Of a stretch of DNA of 19,283 nucleotides, positions 7,876 through 14,820 are shown piece by piece. The stretch covers positions 1-19,283 of the forward strand of contig CAVHXA010000033.1 of the NCBI GenBank assembly GCA_963639765.1. The letters run 5' to 3'. The notes below the pieces were generated by a model. It saw only the letters and a list, made by a program, of their open reading frames with translations, ran no database searches and was not told where the DNA came from. Origin of the DNA: CAVHXA01 sp963639765. Lineage in GTDB: Bacteria > Bacillota > Clostridia > Oscillospirales > Oscillospiraceae. The translations under genes were made by a program, and so were the position numbers. Each line of letters begins with the position of its first letter. The first letter of the stretch is position 1.

Positions 7876-8460
7876 TTAATCTCCTTCCATCTGTTGATTG
7901 ATCTGATCCTCGCCGGCCTTCATGGCTTCCAGCGTCTGCGCCAACAGCTCGTCGAGCTCCCATCCGAGTCGTTGTGCTCCGGTAGTGATAATGTCACGGC
8001 TGCAGCCCGCCGCGAACTTCCGATCCTTAAACTTCTTTTTCAGGCTGGACAGCTCCATGTCCTTGCAGCTCTTACTGGGGCGCATCTTCGCCGCCGCACC
8101 AATCAGACCGGTCAATTCGTCCGCCGCGAACAGGACCTTTTCCATAAGGTGCTCCGGCTCCACATTGCAGCAAATGCCATAGCCGTGGGAGCATACTGCA
8201 TGGATCAGGTCATCGCCGCAGCCTGCCTCTTTCAGCAGCTCCGGTGCTTTTATACAGTGCTGCTCCGGCCACATCTCGAAGTCCACATCGTGCAGCAAGC
8301 CCACCGTAGCCCAGAAATCCGCCTCGTCACCGTATCCAAGCTTTTCAGCAAACCACCGCATGACAGCTTCTACTGTCAGACCATGCTGGTAATGAAACGG
8401 CTCGTGATTATACTTCCGCAGGGTATCGAGCGCAGTTTTTCTGTCAATACATGTTCTCAT
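7876..8460 (-). CDS. HD-domain (HDIG-type) phosphohydrolase
   Basis: A 194-residue metal-dependent phosphohydrolase domain. The metal ligands are visible as His26 (HGLTVEAV), His57-Asp58 (LLHDVDFE), His92 (CSHGYG) and Asp114 (FAADELTGLI). This subgroup is widespread in anaerobes and its substrate is not established. The start is ATG 8460 with AAAGGAG about ten bases upstream; an in-frame ATG at 8469 is too close to that site. It is the first gene after a perfect consensus promoter and is followed directly by the iron-sulfur flavoprotein, divergent from the rubrerythrin operon, which suggests a redox- or stress-linked role. Confidence 0.85.
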   Translation of the reverse strand: MRTCIDRKTALDTLRKYNHEPFHYQHGLTVEAVMRWFAEKLGYGDEADFWATVGLLHDVDFEMWPEQHCIKAPELLKEAGCGDDLIHAVCSHGYGICCNVEPEHLMEKVLFAADELTGLIGAAAKMRPSKSCKDMELSSLKKKFKDRKFAAGCSRDIITTGAQRLGWELDELLAQTLEAMKAGEDQINQQMEGD

Positions 8461-8505
8461 TATGGCCATTCTCCTTTGTGAAAAGTTGCATTTCCCAGCG
8501 ATGGT

Positions 8506-8534
8506 ATTATACGCACGGTTAAATTCTGTGTCAA
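8506..8534 (-). promoter_or_regulatory. Perfect sigma-A promoter of the HD/flavoprotein operon
   Basis: On the minus strand TTGACA (8534-8529) and TATAAT (8511-8506) are both exact and separated by 17 bases, about 45 bases upstream of the HD start codon. It is divergent from the equally perfect rubrerythrin promoter about 140 bases away. Confidence 0.85.
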
Positions 8535-8631
8535 TATTGCCCCTTATTATGCCGCAAATTCCCAAAAGACATTCCAGAATCGTTCAAATGCCTCGCGTGC
8601 GCCGTGCGCCTCATTATGCGGTGCTTCCCGA

Positions 8632-8661
8632 AATTATTATCAGAAAAACTTCCCAATAATT
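8632..8661. promoter_or_regulatory. AT-rich inverted repeat between the divergent promoters
   Basis: AATTATT (8632-8638) and AATAATT (8655-8661) are perfect complements 16 bases apart, just upstream of the rubrerythrin -35 box. This is a possible regulator site or an intrinsic AT-rich upstream element. Confidence 0.35.
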
Positions 8662-8674
8662 CACGTCATCCCTA

Positions 8675-8703
8675 TTGACAAATCCTGTTTTCGAATCTAT
8701 AAT
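8675..8703 (+). promoter_or_regulatory. Perfect sigma-A promoter of the rubrerythrin-PerR operon
   Basis: TTGACA (8675-8680) and TATAAT (8698-8703) are exact matches 17 bases apart, about 50 bases upstream of the rubrerythrin start. So strong a core promoter implies that control is by repression. Confidence 0.88.
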
Positions 8704-8704
8704 C

Positions 8705-8717
8705 TTGTTGAGAACAA
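8705..8717 (+). promoter_or_regulatory. Candidate operator overlapping +1 of the rubrerythrin operon
   Basis: TTGTT-GAG-AACAA is a perfect 5-bp inverted repeat centred at 8711, directly after the -10 box and covering the predicted start. As a 7-1-7 site (CTTGTTG-A-GAACAAT) it has the size of a Fur/PerR-family operator but is not a canonical Per box. The operon ends with a PerR gene, so autoregulation is a reasonable inference. Confidence 0.5.
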
Positions 8718-8754
8718 TTCCTAATAAACGCACAAGCGAAAAGGGGTAGAAATT

Positions 8755-9300
8755 ATGGATGTCAAAAACAAGTACGCAGGTACACAGACCGAGAAGAACC
8801 TTTGGGAGGCCTTTGCCGGGGAGTCCCAGGCGCGGAACAAATACACCTACTTTGCTTCGGTTGCAAAGAAGCAGGGCTTTGAGCAGATTGCCGCCCTGTT
8901 CTTAAAGACGGCAGATAATGAAAAAGAGCACGCGGAGCTCTGGTTCAAGGAGTTGTGCGGCATCGGTGATACGGCGCAGAACCTCGCCGCCGCTGCCGAG
9001 GGCGAAAACTACGAATGGACAGATATGTATGAAGGCTTTGCGAAAACCGCAGAGGAAGAGGGCTTTACGGAGCTTGCGAGGCGCTTCCGTCTCGTTGCTG
9101 CTGTGGAAAAACATCACGAGGAACGCTATCGCGCATTGCTGAGAAATGTTGAGGCGGCAGAGGTGTTTGCAAAGAGTGAGGTCAAGGTATGGGAATGCCG
9201 CAACTGCGGTCATATTGTAGTCGGAAAAAAAGCACCTGAAGTCTGTCCGACCTGTGAACATCCGCAGAGCTACTTTGAGCTTCACGCAGAGAACTACTGA
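8755..9300 (+). CDS. rbr: Rubrerythrin
   Basis: A peroxidase of anaerobes that reduces hydrogen peroxide with electrons from rubredoxin-type donors in the cytoplasm. The 181-residue protein has the ferritin-like di-iron domain (Glu23 in AGESQARNKY; Glu56 and His59 in NEKEHAE; Glu118 and His121 in AVEKHHEERY) and a C-terminal rubredoxin domain with Cys148-X2-Cys151 and Cys164-X2-Cys167. The ATG at 8755 follows AAAAGGGG. It heads the operon, and its neighbours supply electrons (flavin reductase-rubredoxin) and scavenge superoxide. Confidence 0.97.
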   Translation: MDVKNKYAGTQTEKNLWEAFAGESQARNKYTYFASVAKKQGFEQIAALFLKTADNEKEHAELWFKELCGIGDTAQNLAAAAEGENYEWTDMYEGFAKTAEEEGFTELARRFRLVAAVEKHHEERYRALLRNVEAAEVFAKSEVKVWECRNCGHIVVGKKAPEVCPTCEHPQSYFELHAENY

Positions 9301-9301
9301 T

Positions 9302-9916
9302 ATGAGCGCCCAGGTATTTGACCAGAAAGCCCTGTATCAGCTTGGCTATGGGTTATACGTTCTTACAACAAGGGACGGCAAAAAAGACAACGGCTGTATT
9401 GTCAACACCGTGATGCAGGTTGCAAGTAATCCGCCGGTGATTGCTGTCGGAGTAAACAAGCAGAACTATACCTGTGAGATTATTCAAAAAACAGGTGTGC
9501 TGAACATCAACAGTCTTACGGAGGACACCCCCTTTGAGGTGTTTAAGCATTTCGGTTATCAAAGCGGCAGGGATGTCGACAAATTTGATGAATGCACTCC
9601 CGATAGAAGCGAGAACGGGCTTATCGTTCTGCCGAGGCATATCAAGGGATTTCTCTCTCTTGCCGTTGACCGGGAAACAGATTTGGGTTCACATATGCTG
9701 TTTCTATGCACGCCTACCGAGGGGAAACTCCTGTCTGATGAAGAGGCCGTGACCTATTCCTATTATCAAAAGAACATCAAGCCAAAGCCTCAGCCGGAGA
9801 AAAAGAAGGGCTTCGTCTGCAGAATATGCGGATACATCTATGAGGGAGAAACTCTCCCGGAGGACTTTGTCTGTCCTCTCTGCAAGCACGGAGCTGAAGA
9901 TTTTGAACCGATATAA
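9302..9916 (+). CDS. hrb: Flavin reductase-rubredoxin fusion (high-molecular-weight rubredoxin)
   Basis: 204 residues. The N-terminal flavin reductase-like FMN-binding domain spans about 1-155 (GCIVNTVMQVASNPPVIAVG is its split-barrel core). A basic linker (KPKPQPEKKKG) joins it to a rubredoxin domain with Cys173-X2-Cys176 and Cys191-X2-Cys194. In Moorella the homologous Hrb is an NADH:rubredoxin oxidoreductase feeding flavodiiron protein; here it probably feeds rubrerythrin and superoxide reductase. The ATG at 9302 lies one base after the rubrerythrin stop, so it is translated by coupling; no strong ribosome binding site is seen. A longer frame from 9254 overlaps rubrerythrin and is rejected. 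Confidence 0.93.
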   Translation: MSAQVFDQKALYQLGYGLYVLTTRDGKKDNGCIVNTVMQVASNPPVIAVGVNKQNYTCEIIQKTGVLNINSLTEDTPFEVFKHFGYQSGRDVDKFDECTPDRSENGLIVLPRHIKGFLSLAVDRETDLGSHMLFLCTPTEGKLLSDEEAVTYSYYQKNIKPKPQPEKKKGFVCRICGYIYEGETLPEDFVCPLCKHGAEDFEPI

Positions 9917-9930
9917 AGGAGAAATTTGCT

Positions 9931-10305
9931 ATGCGGCAACAGTTTTATAAATGCAGCCACTGCGGAAACATTATAGCCTTTGTCAAAAAATCGGGAGCGT
10001 CGGTTATCTGCTGCGGCGAAAAGATGACCGAGCTTGTCCCCGGCACAGTTGACGCGTCACACGAGAAGCACGTTCCGGTTTACACGGTGGATGGAAATAC
10101 CGTTCATGTTAAAGTCGGTGCAGCGGAGCACCCCATGCTGCCGGAGCATTTCATTGAGTGGATTTCCATTCAGACGAAACAGGGCAATCAGCGTAAGGAA
10201 CTGCGTCCGAACGATAAGCCGGAGGCTTGCTTTGCACTCTGCGACGGAGATGAAGTCGAGGCCGTGTATGCCTACTGCAATCTCCACGGCCTGTGGAAGG
10301 CATAA
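9931..10305 (+). CDS. dfx: Desulfoferrodoxin (superoxide reductase)
   Basis: This enzyme reduces superoxide to peroxide without releasing oxygen, and the peroxide can then pass to rubrerythrin. The 124-residue two-iron form is intact: an N-terminal desulforedoxin domain with Cys8, Cys11, Cys27 and Cys28, and the catalytic centre with histidines in SHEKHVPV, AEHPMLPEHFI and CNLHGLW plus Cys116. AAAGGAG precedes the ATG. It lies 14 bases after the rubredoxin fusion gene. Confidence 0.97.
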   Translation: MRQQFYKCSHCGNIIAFVKKSGASVICCGEKMTELVPGTVDASHEKHVPVYTVDGNTVHVKVGAAEHPMLPEHFIEWISIQTKQGNQRKELRPNDKPEACFALCDGDEVEAVYAYCNLHGLWKA

Positions 10306-10361
10306 GGCCGGGAACCTTAACTTTAAAGCGCATGCGGGTGCTTTATCCCGTAAATATAAGG
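10306..10361 (+). other. Structured stretch after desulfoferrodoxin
   Basis: TAAAGC and GCTTTA enclose a 10-base loop, and an outer CGGGA/TCCCG pair stacks directly on the 3' side, giving a bulged hairpin. No T run follows, so it may be a weak terminator or part of the queD leader. No gene is seen. Confidence 0.35.
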
Positions 10362-10433
10362 CATCACCGCACTATTACATGATTTTGGCGGTCCTTTCCC
10401 ACAAAAATCCTCCTGCCGAATGTTGCGGTGATG
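10362..10433 (+). repeat. Long inverted repeat (MITE-like element or leader stem) upstream of queD-like gene
   Basis: CATCACCGCA (10362-10371) and TGCGGTGATG (10424-10433) are perfect 10-bp complements flanking about 52 bases. Inside, GATTTT (10381-10386) pairs with AAAATC (10394-10399). The ribosome binding site AAGAAGGAG follows immediately. It could be a small non-autonomous transposable element, a recurrent intergenic palindrome, or a regulatory leader. It does not match the preQ1 class I or II riboswitch features I know. Confidence 0.55.
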
Positions 10434-10454
10434 TTATAAGAAGGAGAACCGACC

Positions 10455-11021
10455 ATGAGAAGTATTACCAAGCTTGACCTGCAGTACGCACACCGATTCT
10501 ATGGCTTCAAGGGCGAAGCACAGTATCTTCACGGTCACACCGGCATCCTCACCATCGAGGTGGAGGGATCTGTCAACGATGGCGTGAACATGGTGTTCCC
10601 CTGCAACGAGATCCAGAAGACTGCTTGGGATGTGCTCAAGAACTTTGACCATGCGCTCATCCTGCGCCATGACGATCCGCTGCTGCCCGCCGTTCTCGAC
10701 GTATATGAGAAGCAGGGCATCAAAGACGGTCACCCCAACAACACTATGAAGGGTCCCGCATTCCAGACGGAGCTGGCGACCGCGTATCCCGACTGCCGAC
10801 TGGTGGTGACAAAAGAGACCATGACCGTAGAAGGCATGATCAAGATCGTCTATGACCTGCTGAAGGACAAGCTGAACATCGTCAAGCTGACCTTCACCAG
10901 CGGCGTCAATGCGGCCTCGGCGGAATTCCCGTCGCATCTGGATGTAGACCGCTGTCCGCTGTGCGGCATTGCGCTGGATGAAAACGGTGTATGCCCCAAG
11001 TGTGGATACCGCAAGCAGTAA
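10455..11021 (+). CDS. queD: 6-carboxytetrahydropterin/6-pyruvoyltetrahydropterin synthase family protein with C-terminal zinc ribbon
   Basis: 188 residues, longer than the usual 120-140 of QueD. Zinc ligands His13 (YAHRF), His26 and His28 (LHGHTG) are present, as are FDHAL and a TVEGM motif matching the PT-x-E signature. The catalytic cysteine normally four residues before HGH is replaced by Ala22, with Glu21 beside it, so standard QueD chemistry (dihydroneopterin triphosphate to 6-carboxytetrahydropterin for queuosine) is uncertain. A Glu-containing variant class (PTPS-III) makes folate precursor instead. The C-terminus adds a four-cysteine ribbon (CPLCG...CPKCG). It lies between dfx and perR, so it may be stress regulated. 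Confidence 0.85.
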   Translation: MRSITKLDLQYAHRFYGFKGEAQYLHGHTGILTIEVEGSVNDGVNMVFPCNEIQKTAWDVLKNFDHALILRHDDPLLPAVLDVYEKQGIKDGHPNNTMKGPAFQTELATAYPDCRLVVTKETMTVEGMIKIVYDLLKDKLNIVKLTFTSGVNAASAEFPSHLDVDRCPLCGIALDENGVCPKCGYRKQ

Positions 11022-11040
11022 CTGAAAAAAGCATAATCTA

Positions 11041-11073
11041 TGCCCGCCTTGTTTCATACGGACAGGGTGGGCA
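11041..11073 (+). promoter_or_regulatory. Hairpin covering the perR ribosome binding site
   Basis: TGCCCGCCTT (11041-11050) pairs with AGGGTGGGCA (11064-11073) over 10 bp, with two G-U wobbles. The 3' arm contains GGGTGGG, the only Shine-Dalgarno-like sequence before the perR ATG at 11079. Translation of perR may be limited by this stem or need upstream ribosomes to open it. No T run follows, so it is not an obvious terminator. Confidence 0.5.
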
Positions 11074-11078
11074 TTAAA

Positions 11079-11480
11079 ATGGAGACGACAATATTGATTT
11101 CAAGAAGAGATACAAAGCAGCGCAGGCTGGTGCTGCAGGCAGTTCAATCAAGGTGCGACCATCCGACAGCAGAACAAATATATGAGGATGTCCACAAGGC
11201 AGACCCGAAGATAAGCCACGGAACCGTATACAGGAATCTGAACTGTCTCTCGGAGGACGGCACAATTTGCCATGTGCGCGTTCCCGGTGCCGACCGCTAT
11301 GATCTGCGTACCGACCTGCACTACCATATGTTCTGTATAAAATGCAAAAAGGTGATTGATGCGCCGTTCCCGTATGATCCGATTCTTGACGATGATATCA
11401 TGCAGCAGTCCGGCTTTGACATCATTCGCCATCGGCTGATTTTTGAGGGTATTTGCCCGGAATGCCGGGACGATGCATAA
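11079..11480 (+). CDS. perR: Peroxide-responsive repressor PerR (Fur family)
   Basis: A 133-residue metal-dependent repressor. The winged-helix domain includes HPTAEQIYEDVHKADPKIS followed by HGTVYRNLNCLSEDG. All five sensing-site residues of Bacillus PerR have counterparts: His28, Asp75, His81, His83 and Asp94. The Asp at the last position points to PerR rather than Fur. Structural zinc cysteines are Cys86, Cys89, Cys126 and Cys129. Peroxide would oxidise the histidines and release DNA. The ATG at 11079 is chosen because GGGTGGG lies seven bases upstream; an earlier ATG at 11040 has none. As the last gene of the rubrerythrin operon it likely represses that operon. Confidence 0.92.
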   Translation: METTILISRRDTKQRRLVLQAVQSRCDHPTAEQIYEDVHKADPKISHGTVYRNLNCLSEDGTICHVRVPGADRYDLRTDLHYHMFCIKCKKVIDAPFPYDPILDDDIMQQSGFDIIRHRLIFEGICPECRDDA

Positions 11481-11495
11481 GCATTGACTGCTTAT
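11477..11495. terminator. Palindrome containing both convergent stop codons
   Basis: ATAAGCA (11477-11483) and TGCTTAT (11489-11495) form a perfect 7-bp stem with a 5-base loop. The perR stop TAA lies in the left arm and the minus-strand SDR stop TAA in the right arm. It is symmetrical and AT-rich with only short T runs, so a weak bidirectional terminator is possible. Confidence 0.4.
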
Positions 11496-12523
11496 TGTTC
11501 CTTATTGGTGGGGATTTGATGATGATTCTGGTGCTGCAAAACAAGCCATTCGGCCATATCCCGCAGCGTCTCCTCAATGGGACGCGGTTGATAGGAGAAG
11601 TCTTTCGTTGCGGCGGCATGACTGAACTGTCCGTTTGAGGAGAGAACCGAAACGGAGTACGGTGTAAAAAACGGCGGTGTTTTTTTCTTAAGGCTGGTGC
11701 GCTCAAAAAACGGTGCGGCAAGCCTCGCAAGCCCTAATGGCATGGGAATAGATCGGTGCTTCAGCTTTGCCTCTTTTCCAACTGTCTGCAGCATTCTTTC
11801 AATTGTTATGTAGTGTCCGGACAAAATGTATCCTTTGCCGACGTTCCCTCGCTCCGAGCAGTCAAGAATACCCTTAGCCACATCACGAACGTCAACGAAA
11901 TCATAACCGCCCTTTACGCAGAACGGCAGCTTCCCGGTGAGGAACGCTTTGACCACGGTTGTGATGCTGCCGCCGACCAGATCGCCCGGTCCGATAATCC
12001 CGGAGGGAAACACAACGTTTGCTCTCAGCCCCTGTCGGATGGCATCAAATACCATCTCTGTTGCGGCGGCCTTGCTTCTGGCATATTCCCCGTGCACAAG
12101 CATCGGAGAAAAATCGCTTTCCTCCGTTATAACCGTATCTTTCGGTTTTTCGGGAATGGCATGAACGGAGCTGACATAGATCATTCTCCCCACGTTATAC
12201 TCCGAACACAGCAGCATGATATTTCGTGTTCCTGCCACATTCACCTGATACAGCCGGTTTTCGTGTCGAGAAGCAACGGAGACGATACCCGCGCAGTGAA
12301 TCAGGCAGCTTCGACTGTCTGCACCTGCAATGAAAAAAGGCGCGAGAGAACTCTTGTTGCAAACATCTCCGTTTATTACATGTACTTCTTTCGGAAGTAT
12401 TTTTGCATACGGGTCATTGGGCAGCACCAGCGCGTAAACCGGTACTCTGCGGCGCACCAGCTCCTCCGCAACAGCCCGTCCCAGAAATCCTGTAGCGCCT
12501 GTGACCAGATATCTGTCGTACAT
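11492..12523 (-). CDS. NAD(P)-dependent epimerase/reductase, extended SDR family
   Basis: 343 residues. The N-terminal Rossmann motif is LVTGATGFLG (6-15). The catalytic triad is visible as Ser118/Ser119 (YVSSVHA) with Tyr147 and Lys151 (YARSK). The overall pattern (HCAGIVS, NVAGTRNI, VVFPSGIIGPGD, DFVDVRDVAKGI) is that of dihydroflavonol reductase-like or 3-beta-hydroxysteroid dehydrogenase-like extended SDRs. Substrate is unknown. AAGGAG precedes the ATG. It follows the SLC13-like permease by 112 bases with a hairpin between, and is the last gene of the minus-strand cluster. Confidence 0.88.
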   Translation of the reverse strand: MYDRYLVTGATGFLGRAVAEELVRRRVPVYALVLPNDPYAKILPKEVHVINGDVCNKSSLAPFFIAGADSRSCLIHCAGIVSVASRHENRLYQVNVAGTRNIMLLCSEYNVGRMIYVSSVHAIPEKPKDTVITEESDFSPMLVHGEYARSKAAATEMVFDAIRQGLRANVVFPSGIIGPGDLVGGSITTVVKAFLTGKLPFCVKGGYDFVDVRDVAKGILDCSERGNVGKGYILSGHYITIERMLQTVGKEAKLKHRSIPMPLGLARLAAPFFERTSLKKKTPPFFTPYSVSVLSSNGQFSHAAATKDFSYQPRPIEETLRDMAEWLVLQHQNHHQIPTNKEQ

Positions 12524-12565
12524 AACAACACTCCTTCAGCAAGTACAACACCGCACAATTCGTCT

Positions 12566-12587
12566 GCTGCCGTCGTCAGACGGCAGC
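12566..12587 (-). terminator. Hairpin between permease and epimerase genes
   Basis: GCTGCCGTC (12566-12574) and GACGGCAGC (12579-12587) form a perfect 9-bp GC-rich stem with a 4-base loop. No T run follows in either direction, so it may stabilise the upstream mRNA or cause partial attenuation rather than strong termination. Confidence 0.5.
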
Positions 12588-12635
12588 TCTCACTTTATAA
12601 CTGCCGGTCACTGATTTGCCGGGCTCCATCTCGAG

Positions 12636-13913
12636 CTAGACAAGAGGGTACATCAGCGGAACGCCAATCAGGATCCCGAGAAGAAGCAGCAACGATAACG
12701 GGACGCCGTATTTCAGATAATCCGAAAAACGATAGCCCGCTGCCTGCGTCATGGCAATCTGTGCAGCCGCGAGAGGGGTACAGCAGGCTGTGCTTGCGCC
12801 CAGTGTAATGCCGATACAATATGGCATCGGAGAAAGGCCGGCCGCAGAGCAGAAGGAAATCGCCACAGGGAGCACGATAACAATGGCCGTTGAATTGGTG
12901 ACAAACTGACTGATGAACATGGAGAGGGTGACCAGAACAGCAAACACTGCATAGGGAGGAGCGTCGCTGCCTATAGCGGAAACAATTGTGCCGCATATCA
13001 GCTGACCGGATCCGGCAATGGTCAACGCGTTGGCAAGTCCCAGACAGGAAGCAAGAAAAACAACCGCTTCCCAGTTCAGTTCCCGTACCACGTCTTCGGT
13101 GCTGCAGCAGCCGGAAAGCAAGCACAGGGCTGCTGCGCTCAGAGCCGTCATATGTATCGGAATAAGAGATAAGGCATACGAGATCGTCATGGCAATCAGG
13201 ATCAGCAGCATGATAATCAGCTTTTTCCGGTCATAGGCAGTCTCGACGACGAGGCTGCTTTTTTCAGTGTCGATTGATTTATCTTCGTCAGAACGCATGC
13301 CCCAGATTCTTTCGCCGAGGCGCACCCCAAAAATTGGAAGATACAGAAAAAACAGGCCAAAAAGGACCAGTCCCGGCCCAGTCAGTGTCCACATCCCCAT
13401 TTGTATGTCGGTCAGACTGCGCATCAGAGCGTTGGCTGTCAGCTGCGGTGTGCAGCCGATCAGGGTGCAGCATCCACCCAGCATAACGGAGCAGGCCAGC
13501 GGAAGAATCAGGTTTTTCCGCTTCATGCCTGACTGGCTGCACACACTGTCCGTTATCGCAATAAACGCTGCCAGCGTCGCCGTGTTTGCCAGAAACATGG
13601 ACAAAACTCCGGCAGATGCACAGCTTATCGGCAAAAAAAGCCGTTCGCTGCCACGTGACCATCGAATCACCATGCGGCCCAGGAGCTGTGCCGCACCCGT
13701 TTTGAACATGGAAATCCCAACGATCATGGATCCGGACATCAGAAGAACGATGCTGTTGGAAAAGCCCGAGAACGCTTCTTCAAAGGTGCATAGCCGCAGC
13801 AGTACAGCCAGAATGCAGCCTATACAGGCTGCTGCAGCAGACGAAAATCTGTTGGCCAGAAAAAGGAGTACCAGGCCGGCCAGCAAAAGGATTCCGAGCA
13901 GATCTGCCTGCAT
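12636..13913 (-). CDS. SLC13/DASS-like anion permease
   Basis: An integral membrane carrier of 425 residues with about 11-12 hydrophobic segments and the internal two-fold repeat of the divalent anion:sodium symporter group. Each half carries the Asn-Thr/Ser signature: FLANTATLAAF in the first and FVTNSTAIVIVLPVA in the second. SNSIVLLMSGSMIVG begins the first transport domain. Likely substrates are di- or tricarboxylates or sulfate; sequence does not decide. The ATG at 13913 is preferred because AGGAG lies eight bases upstream; a GTG nine bases earlier almost touches that site. Neighbouring dehydrogenases suggest import of an oxidisable acid. Confidence 0.85.
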   Translation of the reverse strand: MQADLLGILLLAGLVLLFLANRFSSAAAACIGCILAVLLRLCTFEEAFSGFSNSIVLLMSGSMIVGISMFKTGAAQLLGRMVIRWSRGSERLFLPISCASAGVLSMFLANTATLAAFIAITDSVCSQSGMKRKNLILPLACSVMLGGCCTLIGCTPQLTANALMRSLTDIQMGMWTLTGPGLVLFGLFFLYLPIFGVRLGERIWGMRSDEDKSIDTEKSSLVVETAYDRKKLIIMLLILIAMTISYALSLIPIHMTALSAAALCLLSGCCSTEDVVRELNWEAVVFLASCLGLANALTIAGSGQLICGTIVSAIGSDAPPYAVFAVLVTLSMFISQFVTNSTAIVIVLPVAISFCSAAGLSPMPYCIGITLGASTACCTPLAAAQIAMTQAAGYRFSDYLKYGVPLSLLLLLGILIGVPLMYPLV

Positions 13914-14018
13914 TCGACTCACTCCTCTCGCGACCGGCAGAAACGGCCTTCATTCATCCGGAAAAGGCGTTTTTCGGCAAAACCGGGGAAGCCTTGCCCA
14001 CCTTACGGCAGCGGCAGA

Positions 14019-14783
14019 CTATACAATGGTCCATCCGCCATCCACCAGCAACAGCTGACCGGTTACATAGCTCGAAGCATCCGCAGCCAGAAACAGCATG
14101 GCGCCGTTCAGCTCTCCGGGTCTGCCGCGGCGACCCATGGGACAGTTGCTGCGTATACCGTCTTCATATGCCTGATCGGCTACCTTAGCCGACATTTCGC
14201 TTTCAAAATAGCCGGGGCCAAGCGCGTTTACCGTAATCCCCTGTTTTGCCCACTCGGCTGCCAGAGCCCGGGTCATCATCAGTACAGCGCCCTTTGCGGT
14301 GGAATAACCGGAGCGAGGTACACCGTTCATGGTTACCACGCAATGAAAGGAGCCGATGTTGACGATTTTGCCATACTGCTGCCGAAGCATGACCCTCCCG
14401 ACCTCACGTGCCATAAAGAATACTCCGTTTACACTGGTGTTGATTACACGATGCCAGGTTTCGTCGTCCGTATCCACGGCCGGGGTGGCAAAGCCGGCGC
14501 CTGCGTTGTTGATCAGAATATCAATACGGCCGAATTCCGCAGCAACCCGGTCCACGGCATTGCGTACCTGCGTACTGTCGGTAACATCGCAGGGGACAAC
14601 CAGACATTTTACGCCGCAGGCTTCGATTTCCTTTTCGACCTCCCGCAGCCGCTCAACGCGTCGGGCAGCGATGGCCACGTTTGCACCCTGCTCCGCAAGA
14701 CACAGGGCAAACTGCCGCCCCAAGCCGGAGGAGGCACCTGTTACAAGGGCATATTTCCCGGCAACATCAAAATAGTTTTTCAT
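14019..14783 (-). CDS. Short-chain dehydrogenase/reductase (gluconate 5-dehydrogenase-like)
   Basis: 254 residues, classical SDR. The cofactor motif is TGASSGLG (15-22), the structural motif NNAGAG, and the catalytic residues Ser145, Tyr160 and Lys164 (YSTAK). Ser to Tyr spacing is 15 rather than the usual 13, a two-residue insertion in that loop. Arg41-Arg42 after the second strand suggests NADP preference. Closest by pattern are gluconate 5-dehydrogenase and 3-oxoacyl-ACP reductase-like oxidoreductases. The ATG at 14783 follows GGGAG; the longer frame from 14870 has no ribosome binding site and overlaps the MFS gene. It lies 37 bases after that transporter. Confidence 0.88.
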   Translation of the reverse strand: MKNYFDVAGKYALVTGASSGLGRQFALCLAEQGANVAIAARRVERLREVEKEIEACGVKCLVVPCDVTDSTQVRNAVDRVAAEFGRIDILINNAGAGFATPAVDTDDETWHRVINTSVNGVFFMAREVGRVMLRQQYGKIVNIGSFHCVVTMNGVPRSGYSTAKGAVLMMTRALAAEWAKQGITVNALGPGYFESEMSAKVADQAYEDGIRSNCPMGRRGRPGELNGAMLFLAADASSYVTGQLLLVDGGWTIV

Positions 14784-14820
14784 ACAGACATCTCCCTTCT
14801 GCTCTGATTTCTGTAAAAGC

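Noticed and set aside
8461..8565. ATG at 8565 as start of the HD gene
   Set aside because: It lies upstream of the consensus promoter and the AAAGGAG site, so that part would not be transcribed.
10306..10454. preQ1 riboswitch upstream of the QueD-like gene
   Set aside because: The conserved features of preQ1 classes I and II that I know are not recognisable. Class III could not be judged without a covariance search.
11756..12808. 350-codon plus-strand open frame antisense to the epimerase gene
   Set aside because: It is a codon-bias shadow of the real minus-strand gene, with His/Gln/Cys-rich low-quality composition and no ribosome binding site.
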